Positions 1 to 6,788 of a stretch of 17,922 bases of DNA are shown here, one piece after another. A model generated the notes under the pieces. It searched no databases. It was not told the DNA's origin and worked only from the letters and a program-made list of their open reading frames with translations. The DNA comes from CAYOMP01 sp964405075 (GTDB taxonomy: Bacteria > Bacillota > Clostridia > Lachnospirales > Lachnospiraceae), in NCBI GenBank assembly GCA_964405075.1, contig CAYOMP010000044.1, forward strand, positions 1 to 17,922. Direction: 5' to 3'. Positions within the stretch are counted from its first letter, which is position 1, and the number at the start of each line of letters is the position of its first letter. The translations under genes were made by a program, and so were the position numbers.

Positions 1-1
1 T

Positions 2-46
2 AGCTATACGATGACATCGAGAGCATATTATAAGATAGTACGCTAG
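2..46 (+). CDS. Possible 3' end of an upstream gene
   Basis: This frame is open from the left edge to TAG at 44-46 and encodes a short tail ending SRAYYKIVR. It stops 3 bases before a strong terminator hairpin, which is where a gene end would be expected. The fragment is too short to assign to a family, and the open frame could be chance. Confidence 0.2.
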   Translation, partial: SYTMTSRAYYKIVR

Positions 47-49
47 GTG

Positions 50-85
50 AAAAGTCGAAGTAATTAGGTGCTTCGACTTTTTTTT
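50..85 (+). terminator. Rho-independent terminator
   Basis: Perfect 11-bp stem AAAAGTCGAAG (50-60) / CTTCGACTTTT (71-81) with a 10-base loop, running into a T tract to 85. It ends transcription of whatever lies left of the window and separates it from the PadR operon. Confidence 0.8.
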
Positions 86-104
86 GAAAAATTCCAAAAT
101 ACTG

Positions 105-133
105 TTGACATGTAATATTATATGATGTATAGT
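105..133 (+). promoter_or_regulatory. Promoter of the PadR envelope operon
   Basis: TTGACA (105-110) and TATAGT (128-133) are separated by 17 bases, a near-consensus housekeeping promoter. The spacer contains AATATTATATG (114-124), the same 11-mer that forms the left arm of the palindrome at 147-169, so the promoter is probably occupied by the operon's own PadR regulator. Confidence 0.72.
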
Positions 134-146
134 ATCAGTATCAAAT

Positions 147-169
147 AATATTATATGTCATATAATATT
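147..169 (+). promoter_or_regulatory. Palindromic operator, probably PadR-bound
   Basis: A perfect inverted repeat has arms AATATTATATG (147-157) and CATATAATATT (159-169) around one central base. It lies just downstream of the expected transcription start. The left arm recurs at 114-124 inside the promoter spacer, 33 bp away (about three helical turns). Position and symmetry fit an autoregulatory PadR site; the binding protein is inferred. Confidence 0.6.
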
Positions 170-227
170 GTGAAAGAAAAAATATTATAAATAGTATTAT
201 AAAGCGAATAAGGAAGGAGACGATTAA

Positions 228-554
228 ATGATTTTTAACACGGGTGCTGCCTTGCTAGATGCTATAGTACTTGCAGTTGTGTCAAAGGAAAATGACGGAA
301 CATATGGTTACAAGATTACTCAGGAAGTGCGACAGGCTATTGAAATTTCAGAATCAACATTGTATCCAGTACTAAGACGATTACAAAAGGATGATTGTTT
401 AGAAGTATATGATATGGAGTTTGGAGGAAGAAATAGAAGATACTATAAGCTCACAGAGAAGGGAAATGCACAACTTAGTCTATACCGGGCAGAGTGGAAG
501 ATATATTCGTCGAGAATAAGTCAAATATTTGAAGGAGGGAATGAGAATGAATAA
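228..554 (+). CDS. PadR-family transcriptional regulator
   Basis: This 108-residue protein has the short PadR layout. An N-terminal winged helix-turn-helix covers roughly residues 8-85, with the typical YGYKI, STLYPVLRRLQ and GGRNRRYYKLTEKG segments, followed by a short C-terminal helix for dimerisation. PadR proteins usually repress neighbouring membrane-protein genes and release DNA on binding a ligand or stress signal. The ATG start is preceded by AAGGAAGGAG at good spacing. The stop overlaps the next gene's start (ATGAATAA, 547-554), so the two are probably translationally coupled. The palindrome at 147-169 and the matching 11-mer in the promoter are the likely binding sites. The family call is firm; the inducer cannot be read from the sequence. 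Confidence 0.93.
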   Translation: MIFNTGAALLDAIVLAVVSKENDGTYGYKITQEVRQAIEISESTLYPVLRRLQKDDCLEVYDMEFGGRNRRYYKLTEKGNAQLSLYRAEWKIYSSRISQIFEGGNENE

Positions 555-1305
555 GGACAGTTTTTTAAATGAACTTGAAAGACTGCTATCAGACATTCAA
601 GAAAGTGAAAGGAAAGAAGCATTAGATTATTACAGAGATTATTTTGAAGAGGCTGGACCTGAGAATGAGAAACAGGTAATTATGGATTTGGGAAGTCCTA
701 GTAAAGTAGCCGATATAATCAAAATGAGCTTAAATGGAAACAATAATTATGGAGAGTTTTCAGAAAGAGGATACAGTGATCCTAGATTTGAAACTAATTA
801 CGAAGTTGTAAATAAAGAAAACACTCAGAATAGCAATGCTGGATACAGTAATCACACGAGTCATTCATCTGGGTCATATAACAATACAAATACTAATGGT
901 AATTATACTAGTAAAAGAAAGCAAACAAACCCAAGAAGCATTGGAGAAATTATTCTTATTGTAATATTAGCAATCCTTGCGTTACCAATTGGATTACCTA
1001 TTTTGATTACAATATTGGCTTTGATAATATCTATATTTGCAGTAATTATTTCAGTATTAGTAGCAGTAGCAGTAGCAGGTGTCGGATTATTTGCAGGTGG
1101 AATAGTAGCCTTTATAGCAGGAATAGCCAAACTATTTACTGGTCCGGTAGCAGGAATTGCAGCAATGGGTGTTGGTTTAATATTAACTGGTATAGGAGCA
1201 TTTTTAATCTGGTTAATGATTGGAATTTGTATAAAGATTATTCCACCAGTGTTTGCAGGATGTATTAATTTTATTAGCAAGCCATTTCAAAGAAGGAGGA
1301 ATTAG
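547..1305 (+). CDS. DUF1700 / HAAS-domain membrane protein
   Basis: A 252-residue protein. Residues 1-62 are a HAAS/DUF1700-type helical domain with the motifs FLNELERLL, YYRDYFEEAG and LGSPSKVA. A polar Asn/Ser/Thr-rich linker covers about 63-125, and several very hydrophobic segments follow (about 130-235), ending in a basic tail. An upstream TTG at 529 and an ATG at 541 are in frame, but ATG 547 is preferred because AAGGAGG (532-538) sits 8 bases before it. The start overlaps the padR stop by 8 bases. Proteins of this type are commonly encoded beside PadR regulators and are thought to link the regulator to membrane sensing; that role is family knowledge and has not been shown here. Confidence 0.9.
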   Translation: MNKDSFLNELERLLSDIQESERKEALDYYRDYFEEAGPENEKQVIMDLGSPSKVADIIKMSLNGNNNYGEFSERGYSDPRFETNYEVVNKENTQNSNAGYSNHTSHSSGSYNNTNTNGNYTSKRKQTNPRSIGEIILIVILAILALPIGLPILITILALIISIFAVIISVLVAVAVAGVGLFAGGIVAFIAGIAKLFTGPVAGIAAMGVGLILTGIGAFLIWLMIGICIKIIPPVFAGCINFISKPFQRRRN

Positions 1306-1307
1306 GA

Positions 1308-1436
1308 ATGAAAATGAATAAGCTTATTAAATGTTGTTCATTCTTGTGTCTCTTTACAATGATAGGTGTTGTTTTAAATAAAAGTGGATGTTTGTGTAAA
1401 AAAAATAAATATATTTTACAGAAGGGGAGAGCGTAA
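1308..1436 (+). CDS. Small 42-residue membrane protein in the PadR operon
   Basis: An ATG at 1308 follows AAGGAGGA (1293-1300) by 7 bases and opens a 42-codon frame ending TAA at 1434-1436. That stop shares one base with the next ATG (TAATG), the arrangement of coupled operon genes. The product has a basic start (MKMNKLIK), one hydrophobic stretch (about residues 9-23, CCSFLCLFTMIGVVL), two further cysteines and a basic tail, so it probably spans the membrane once. Residues before Cys28 (NKSG) do not make a good lipobox. I recognise no family. Support comes from the ribosome binding site, exact packing between neighbours and coding-like composition; a decayed leader remnant is the alternative. 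Confidence 0.55.
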   Translation: MKMNKLIKCCSFLCLFTMIGVVLNKSGCLCKKNKYILQKGRA

Positions 1437-2311
1437 TGAAAATGGATAAATTTACAAAAATTTGTTTGAGCTTTTGTGCAATAACAATAATTATTGGAAT
1501 TGTGCTTAGTATAATAGGTTTTTCTTTGGGAGCAAAAGAAATAGTCAATATAGGATGGAACGGGGGAAAATTTGATGTTATTTTTGATGATGATGCAACA
1601 ACAGATTCTATTAAGAGTGATGATGCAACTTTTACAGGTATAGAGAAGTTAAATATTGATTTAAAGTATGTAGAACTGAATATAAAAGAAGCAGAAGGTA
1701 ATGAAATAAAAGTTGAATCTATAAATGTTCCAGATGATTTTAAATGTTATAGCGACGGAAATGAACTTGTAATCGAAAGTAAAAAAGAATACAAACATTG
1801 GAAAAAACATTTAACAAGAGTTAATGTGTATATTCCAAAGGGTACTAAGTTTGAAGAGGTAGAGATAGAAGTAGGTGCGTGTGATTCTACTTTTGATACA
1901 ATCGAAACAGAAGAATTGAGCTTAAGCATTGGTGCGGGAGCATTAACAGTTGATAAAATGACAGTTTCAAAATCTTCAGATATTATGGTAGGAGCCGGCG
2001 AAGTAATAATAAAAGATTTGGAAGCCCAAAATGCTAATCTTGAAGTCGGAGCAGGCAGTATGTCAGTAAAGGGCAAATTATCAGGTGATACCAATATTGA
2101 CTGCGGAATGGGTAGTGTTGATATGCACTTAAGTAATGCAAAGAGAGAATTCAACTATGATATTTCAGGTGGAATGGGAGAAATTGTAATAGGTGAATCA
2201 ACATATTCAGGAATGGGATTTGAAGATCACATAGATAATGATGTAGATGGCACTATGGAAATTGAATGTGGAATGGGTAGTGTAACTGTTGAATTTGGTG
2301 ATACATTATAA
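1436..2311 (+). CDS. DUF4097-type beta-repeat membrane protein
   Basis: A 291-residue protein with one N-terminal membrane segment (about residues 8-32), after which the chain is largely beta-strand. From about residue 155 a short glycine motif recurs: GAGALTV, GAGEVII, GAGSMSV, GMGSVDM, GMGEIVI and GMGSVTV. This is the repeated-turn pattern of DUF4097 (putative adhesin / LiaF-like) folds, which form a right-handed beta-solenoid. The start overlaps the stop of the small ORF upstream and has GAAGGGGAG before it; an in-frame ATG at 1442 is possible. In Firmicutes such genes sit with PadR, DUF1700 and PspC genes, which suggests an envelope-stress role. The exact function is unknown. Confidence 0.87.
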   Translation: MKMDKFTKICLSFCAITIIIGIVLSIIGFSLGAKEIVNIGWNGGKFDVIFDDDATTDSIKSDDATFTGIEKLNIDLKYVELNIKEAEGNEIKVESINVPDDFKCYSDGNELVIESKKEYKHWKKHLTRVNVYIPKGTKFEEVEIEVGACDSTFDTIETEELSLSIGAGALTVDKMTVSKSSDIMVGAGEVIIKDLEAQNANLEVGAGSMSVKGKLSGDTNIDCGMGSVDMHLSNAKREFNYDISGGMGEIVIGESTYSGMGFEDHIDNDVDGTMEIECGMGSVTVEFGDTL

Positions 2312-2370
2312 TGTATTGCACATAAGGAAAAAGAAATAGAAAACTCATAAATAATAAGGAGGATATGATT

Positions 2371-2559
2371 ATGGAACCAAAAAGATTATATAAGTCAAGA
2401 ACAAACAGAGTGATATGTGGTGTATGTGGTGGTATAGGAGAATATTTAAATATTGATCCAACACTTATTAGATTAATTTTCTTATTATTAGTATTTGGAG
2501 CAGGTAGTGGAATATTAGCATATATTATAGCAGCACTCGTTATTCCGGAAGAATTTTAA
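2371..2559 (+). CDS. PspC-domain small membrane protein
   Basis: A 62-residue protein consisting only of a PspC domain. A basic N-terminus (KRLYKSRTNRVICG) leads into the diagnostic VCGGIGEYLNIDPTLIRL motif and a hydrophobic membrane helix ending in ALVIPEEF. ATG 2371 is chosen over the in-frame ATG at 2365 because AAGGAGG (2356-2362) is 8 bases before the former and only 2 before the latter. It is the last gene of the PadR operon, 59 bases after the DUF4097 gene and before a strong terminator. PspC proteins act in phage-shock or envelope-stress responses at the membrane; the partner here is presumably one of the upstream membrane proteins, by inference. Confidence 0.93.
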   Translation: MEPKRLYKSRTNRVICGVCGGIGEYLNIDPTLIRLIFLLLVFGAGSGILAYIIAALVIPEEF

Positions 2560-2693
2560 TGTATGTCAGTAACTAAGAGAATGCTAAACTTACATATGCA
2601 TTCCAAGAACGAGTTTCTAATGGTTTGAATAAAGTAGCAAGGAAATCAATCTGTTAGAATTACTGTAAAAATAACAATTAAATAAGCGCATAA

Positions 2694-2740
2694 AAAAAAC
2701 AGATATATTTTGCAATTATTTCAAAATATATCTGTTTTTT
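2694..2740 (+). terminator. Strong terminator after the PadR operon
   Basis: A perfect 19-bp stem (2694-2712 with 2722-2740) closes on a 9-base loop. The 5' arm begins with A6 and the 3' arm ends with T6, so it could terminate transcription from either direction. Confidence 0.9.
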
Positions 2741-3122
2741 CTATCTTTTTGCCTTTGTGTTTCCTTTTTTTCTGAGTGTGATAAATTCTATTGCAACTGT
2801 TACGCTTGTTGGTGTAAAATCACATATGGAATATTTTAAAAAGAGTGAATATTAAAAAGAAAACTGTATATTATAGGTAAATGTGCAGATGACATTTTTA
2901 AAAAACATAGTAAGGTCATTAGTGTCTTTAACAAGATACAATCCACAATATAAAAAAACTAAAATGGGTATGCTGCAACTATGTTAATAATTGCAATTAT
3001 TCAATAAGCGTGGCATTGCAGACAGATGAAGAAAATTTACTAAATGCTAATTGGAAGGAATAATCACAATAAGATAGGAAGTAAAAGTAAAGATAAAAAT
3101 ATACACAGAGGTGAGGAAAAAA
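2741..3122 (+). other. Intergenic stretch without a recognisable gene
   Basis: No convincing gene is seen in about 380 bases. Several short open frames look protein-like: a + strand frame at 2889-2987, a + strand frame around 2849-2950, and a minus-strand frame at 2741-2851 ending VTVAIEFITLRKKGNTKAKR. None has a ribosome binding site or a recognisable domain. The scattering over frames could mean a decayed gene. A weak promoter for the ABC genes may be TTGCAA (2791-2796) with TAAAAT (2815-2820). AGGTGAGG at 3109-3116 is the ribosome binding site of the next gene. Confidence 0.35.
2986..3001. promoter_or_regulatory. 16-bp perfect palindrome upstream of the ABC exporter
   Basis: AATAATTGCAATTATT is a perfect 16-bp palindrome about 120 bases before the exporter start. 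Its length and symmetry fit a MarR- or TetR-type operator, but no regulator gene lies beside it and A/T-rich palindromes also arise by chance. Confidence 0.3.
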
Positions 3123-4856
3123 GTGAGAAAATTACTGAAATATTTAAGTAAATACAAAAAGGAATGTGTCTTAGGGCCATTATTCAAATTATTGGAAGCC
3201 AGCTTTGAACTATTAATTCCATTAGTAGTAGCCAGCATTATTGACAAGGGAATTGGAAATAGTGATACGTCACATATTTTCAAAATGGGTTCAGTAATGG
3301 TGTTGTTAGGAATAATTGGTTTAGTGTGTGCCATTACTGCACAGTTTTTTGCAGCTAAGGCAGCAGTAGGATTTGGTACTGGTTTAAGGAAGGATTTATT
3401 TAAACATATTACTTCTTTATCTCATTCTGAAATAGATGAGATGGGTACTGCCAGCTTAATTACCAGAATGACAAACGATATTAATCAGTTGCAGTCTGGT
3501 GTTAACATGGTATTAAGACTATTCCTTCGTTCACCATTTATTGTATTTGGTGCAATGGTAATGGCATTTACCATTAATGTTAAAGCTGCAATTACTTTTG
3601 TTGTGGTAATTCCATTACTGTCTGTTGTAGTTTTTGGAATAATGGTAATTACTATGCCTTTGTACAAGAAAGTACAGAAAAATTTAGAAAAAGTATTACT
3701 TGCCACAAGGGAAAATCTGGCTGGAGTTAGAATTGTCAGAGCCTTTGGAAAAGAAAAAAGTGAAATTGCCAGCTTTAATGAATATGGTAATGAATTATTA
3801 AATTCGCAGAAATTTGTTGCAAAAATATCAGCATTACTAAATCCTGTAACTTATGTTCTAATTAATGGAGCAACTATTATTTTAATATGGGTTGGAGCTA
3901 TTCAGGTAGATAGCGGAATAATTACCCAGGGTGAGGTGGTTGCCTTGGTTAATTATATGTCACAGATTCTAGTAGAACTAATTAAGTTAGCCAACTTAAT
4001 TGTTCTAATTACTAAGGCATTAGCGTGTGCAGATAGAATTAATGTAGTATTTGAGAAGCAGTCAGACATTGTTAGTGGAAACGGTAATATAGCAGTAAAT
4101 ACAGACTGTAGTATAGAGTTTAAAAATGTTAACTTTATTTATAAAAATGCTAAAGAAGAATCACTGACAAATATTGATTTTTCAGTTAAAAAAGGTGAGA
4201 CTTTGGGTATTATTGGTGGTACCGGCTCAGGAAAATCATCTTTAGTAAATTTGATTCCGAGATTTTATGATGCGAGTCAGGGACAAGTGCTTATTAATGG
4301 CATTGATGTAAAAGAATATAAGCTGGATGATTTAAGAAAAACAATTGGTGTTGTACCTCAAAGGGCAGTTCTTTTCAAGGGCAGTATTAGAGAAAATATG
4401 CAGTGGGGAAATAAAGATGCTACTGATGAAGAAATATATAATGCTTTAGAAATTGCTCAGGCTAAGGATTTTGTTGAGGAGAAGACAGGTAAGCTTGATT
4501 TTGCAATTGCCCAAGGTGGAAAAAATTTATCAGGAGGACAAAGACAGCGTTTAACAATAGCCAGAGCATTAGTAAAAAATCCTCAGATACTTATTATGGA
4601 TGATAGTTCGTCAGCTCTTGACTTTGCTACAGATGCAAGACTAAGAAAGTCAATAGCTAATCTTGATGAAAATATGACTGTTGTGATAGTGTCACAGCGC
4701 GCGTCAACTATTATGAATGCCGATAAAATACTAGTATTAGATGATGGCTGTTTAGTTGGTGTTGGAAAGCATAGTGAATTAATTAATAAATGTGAAGTTT
4801 ATAAGGAAATATGCTTGTCACAGCTTTCAAAAGAGGAGGCAGGACACAATGAATAG
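3123..4856 (+). CDS. ABC exporter half-transporter with degenerate ATP site
   Basis: A 577-residue half-transporter with an N-terminal six-helix exporter domain (about residues 15-300) fused to an ABC ATPase domain (about 335-570). Visible motifs are Walker A GGTGSGKSS (near 365), signature LSGGQRQR (near 469) and Walker B ILIMDD at about 489-494. The position of the catalytic glutamate is Asp494, and the switch histidine is Gln525 (VSQR). These substitutions mark the degenerate-site subunit of heterodimeric exporters such as TM287/288 or BmrC/BmrD. GTG 3123 is preferred over GTG 3111 because AGGTGAGG (3109-3116) stands 6 bases before it. The stop overlaps the next gene by 8 bases. The substrate (drug, lipid or peptide) is unknown. 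Confidence 0.93.
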   Translation: MRKLLKYLSKYKKECVLGPLFKLLEASFELLIPLVVASIIDKGIGNSDTSHIFKMGSVMVLLGIIGLVCAITAQFFAAKAAVGFGTGLRKDLFKHITSLSHSEIDEMGTASLITRMTNDINQLQSGVNMVLRLFLRSPFIVFGAMVMAFTINVKAAITFVVVIPLLSVVVFGIMVITMPLYKKVQKNLEKVLLATRENLAGVRIVRAFGKEKSEIASFNEYGNELLNSQKFVAKISALLNPVTYVLINGATIILIWVGAIQVDSGIITQGEVVALVNYMSQILVELIKLANLIVLITKALACADRINVVFEKQSDIVSGNGNIAVNTDCSIEFKNVNFIYKNAKEESLTNIDFSVKKGETLGIIGGTGSGKSSLVNLIPRFYDASQGQVLINGIDVKEYKLDDLRKTIGVVPQRAVLFKGSIRENMQWGNKDATDEEIYNALEIAQAKDFVEEKTGKLDFAIAQGGKNLSGGQRQRLTIARALVKNPQILIMDDSSSALDFATDARLRKSIANLDENMTVVIVSQRASTIMNADKILVLDDGCLVGVGKHSELINKCEVYKEICLSQLSKEEAGHNE

Positions 4857-6585
4857 AAATAAAGGAACGTTAAAAAGAGTTTTAAAATATATAGGAAAAT
4901 ATAAATGGCTAGTGGTTTTATCTTTGATGTTAGCAGCATTAACAGTTGCGTCTACATTGTATTTACCAATATTGACAGGGGATGCAGTGGATTTAATTAT
5001 TGATAAGGGACTAGTAGACTTTGGAGGTATTTTTGAAATACTTAAGAAAGCAGCAGTAGCTATTGGAATTACAGCCATAGCACAGTGGTTAATGAATATT
5101 TGCAATAATCATATTACCTTCAATGTGGCGAATGACGTTAGAAAGAGTGCATTTAAAAAACTTCAGGAATTACCCTTAAGTTATCTTGACTCACATCAGC
5201 ATGGAGACATTATGAGTCGAATTGCAAATGATATTGACCAGTTCACAGATGGTTTGTTAATGGGTTTTACACAGTTATTTACGGGGGTAATGACAATTGC
5301 CGGAACTTTGATTTTTATGCTGTTGTTAAATGTTAAGATTACAATAGTTGTAGTGTGTATTACACCTTTATCATTGTTTGTTGCAAGTTTCATTGCTAAG
5401 AAAACATTCTCAATGTTTAAACTACAGTCAGAGACCAGAGGTGAAATGACATCCCTTATAGATGAAATGGTTGGAAATCAAAAAATAGTAACCGCATTTG
5501 GTTATGAAAATGAAGCTAATGCCAGATTTGAAGAGGTTAATAACAGATTACAAAAAGCAAGTCTTGATGCTACATTTTTCTCATCATTAACTAATCCGTC
5601 TACTCGTTTTGTAAATGGTGTAGTATATGCAGGAGTAGCTATATTTGGGGCTGTTTCAGCTATTAGTGGAAACATTTCAGTTGGTAAATTATCATGCTTT
5701 TTAAGTTATGCAAATCAATATACTAAGCCTTTTAATGAAATATCAGGAGTAGTTACAGAATTACAAAATGCATTTACATCAGCAGCCAGAGTATTCGAAT
5801 TAATAGATGAATTACCAGAGATTTCAGATGAAAATAACGAAGTATTAGAAAACGTAGATGGTAGTGTAGAGCTTAAAAATGTGGCATTTTCATATGTGGC
5901 AGATAAGAAGCTTATTGAAAACTTAAATCTGTCAGTAAAACCAGGTCAAAGGATAGCAATTGTTGGACCTACAGGTTGTGGAAAGACAACACTTATTAAT
6001 TTGTTAATGAGATTTTATGATGTAGATAGTGGAGAAATAAAAGTATCTGGAAAAAATATTAAGAATGTAACAAGAAACAGTCTAAGAAAAAATTATGGAA
6101 TGGTATTACAGGAAACTTGGTTAAAATCCGGCACTATCAAGGAGAACATTGCGTATGGTAATCCTAATGCATCAGATGAAGATATTATTAATGCAGCAAA
6201 AGAAGCTCATGCCCATAGTTTTATTAAGAGAATGCCTAATGGATATGATACTGTGATAACAGAAGATGGTGGTAATTTATCACAAGGTCAAAAGCAATTA
6301 CTATGTATTGCCAGAGTTATGCTCAATCTTCCTAATATGTTGATTTTGGATGAAGCTACATCATCAATAGATACCAGAACAGAAATTAGAGTTCAAAAGG
6401 CTTTTTCGAAGATGATGAAGGGTAGAACCAGTTTCATTGTAGCTCATCGTTTATCTACAATTAAAGAAGCAGATGTAATTTTAGTTATGAAGGACGGAAA
6501 CATTATAGAACAGGGTTCACATGATGAATTGCTTGAAAAACAAGGATTTTATTATGAATTGTATAATAGTCAGTTTGCGGTATAA
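4849..6585 (+). CDS. ABC exporter half-transporter with canonical ATP site
   Basis: A 578-residue partner of the preceding protein, with the same plan of a six-helix membrane domain (about 15-310) and an ATPase domain (about 340-575). Walker A is GPTGCGKTT (373-381), the signature is the variant LSQGQ (from 477), Walker B is LILDEATSS with catalytic Glu502, and the switch His533 is present (VAHR). In heterodimeric exporters the canonical Walker B/His of one subunit pairs with the LSGGQ of the other, exactly the combination seen here. ATG 4849 follows GAGGAGG by 9 bases and overlaps the upstream stop (ATGAATAG), so the pair is co-translated. Longer in-frame starts upstream lack a binding site. 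Substrate is not predictable. Confidence 0.94.
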   Translation: MNRNKGTLKRVLKYIGKYKWLVVLSLMLAALTVASTLYLPILTGDAVDLIIDKGLVDFGGIFEILKKAAVAIGITAIAQWLMNICNNHITFNVANDVRKSAFKKLQELPLSYLDSHQHGDIMSRIANDIDQFTDGLLMGFTQLFTGVMTIAGTLIFMLLLNVKITIVVVCITPLSLFVASFIAKKTFSMFKLQSETRGEMTSLIDEMVGNQKIVTAFGYENEANARFEEVNNRLQKASLDATFFSSLTNPSTRFVNGVVYAGVAIFGAVSAISGNISVGKLSCFLSYANQYTKPFNEISGVVTELQNAFTSAARVFELIDELPEISDENNEVLENVDGSVELKNVAFSYVADKKLIENLNLSVKPGQRIAIVGPTGCGKTTLINLLMRFYDVDSGEIKVSGKNIKNVTRNSLRKNYGMVLQETWLKSGTIKENIAYGNPNASDEDIINAAKEAHAHSFIKRMPNGYDTVITEDGGNLSQGQKQLLCIARVMLNLPNMLILDEATSSIDTRTEIRVQKAFSKMMKGRTSFIVAHRLSTIKEADVILVMKDGNIIEQGSHDELLEKQGFYYELYNSQFAV

Positions 6586-6668
6586 TTATCTGCGCAGTAT
6601 TTTGAAGAATATAAAATATGATTTAAATATGTCTTTTGAATAAGTGCATATTATAAATATAAATGAAT

Positions 6669-6710
6669 TTTTGTTTAAACAAAAGTTAATAATGTTTTTT
6701 TCTATATAAT
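6669..6710 (+). promoter_or_regulatory. Probable activator-type promoter for the M15/CLC genes
   Basis: A consensus TATAAT (6705-6710) lacks a recognisable -35 box at 16-18 bases. Instead the perfect 16-bp palindrome TTTTGTTTAAACAAAA lies at 6669-6684, centred about 40 bases before the expected start, the position used by class II activators. The 200-base gap after the ABC genes shows no clear terminator. The regulator is unknown. Confidence 0.4.
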
Positions 6711-6788
6711 GGATTTTCTTGAATAAAAAATATGAAGAGAGTAGAATTCATTATATAGTTATGTTAGGGATATGGTTAAATAGATTAG

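Noticed and set aside
1..49. 3' end of a 5S rRNA or tRNA gene
   Set aside because: The bases before the first terminator do not fold or match a conserved RNA end that I can recognise; a protein-coding tail is at least as likely.
903..1280. Minus-strand 125-codon open frame
   Set aside because: It is the mirror of the hydrophobic part of the DUF1700 gene, has no ribosome binding site and shows the Ile/Thr/Pro-rich composition of an antisense shadow.
1747..2154. Minus-strand 135-codon open frame
   Set aside because: Antisense to the DUF4097 gene, whose repeat motifs and operon position are clear; no start signal or recognisable domain on the minus strand.
2889..2987. Possible 32-residue ORF in the intergenic stretch
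   Set aside because: The peptide looks plausible, but there is no ribosome binding site and no family match, and other frames in the same stretch look equally protein-like.
6589..6600. CTGCGCAG palindrome as terminator of the ABC genes
   Set aside because: The palindrome has no loop and only a weak T run, so it cannot form a normal terminator hairpin.
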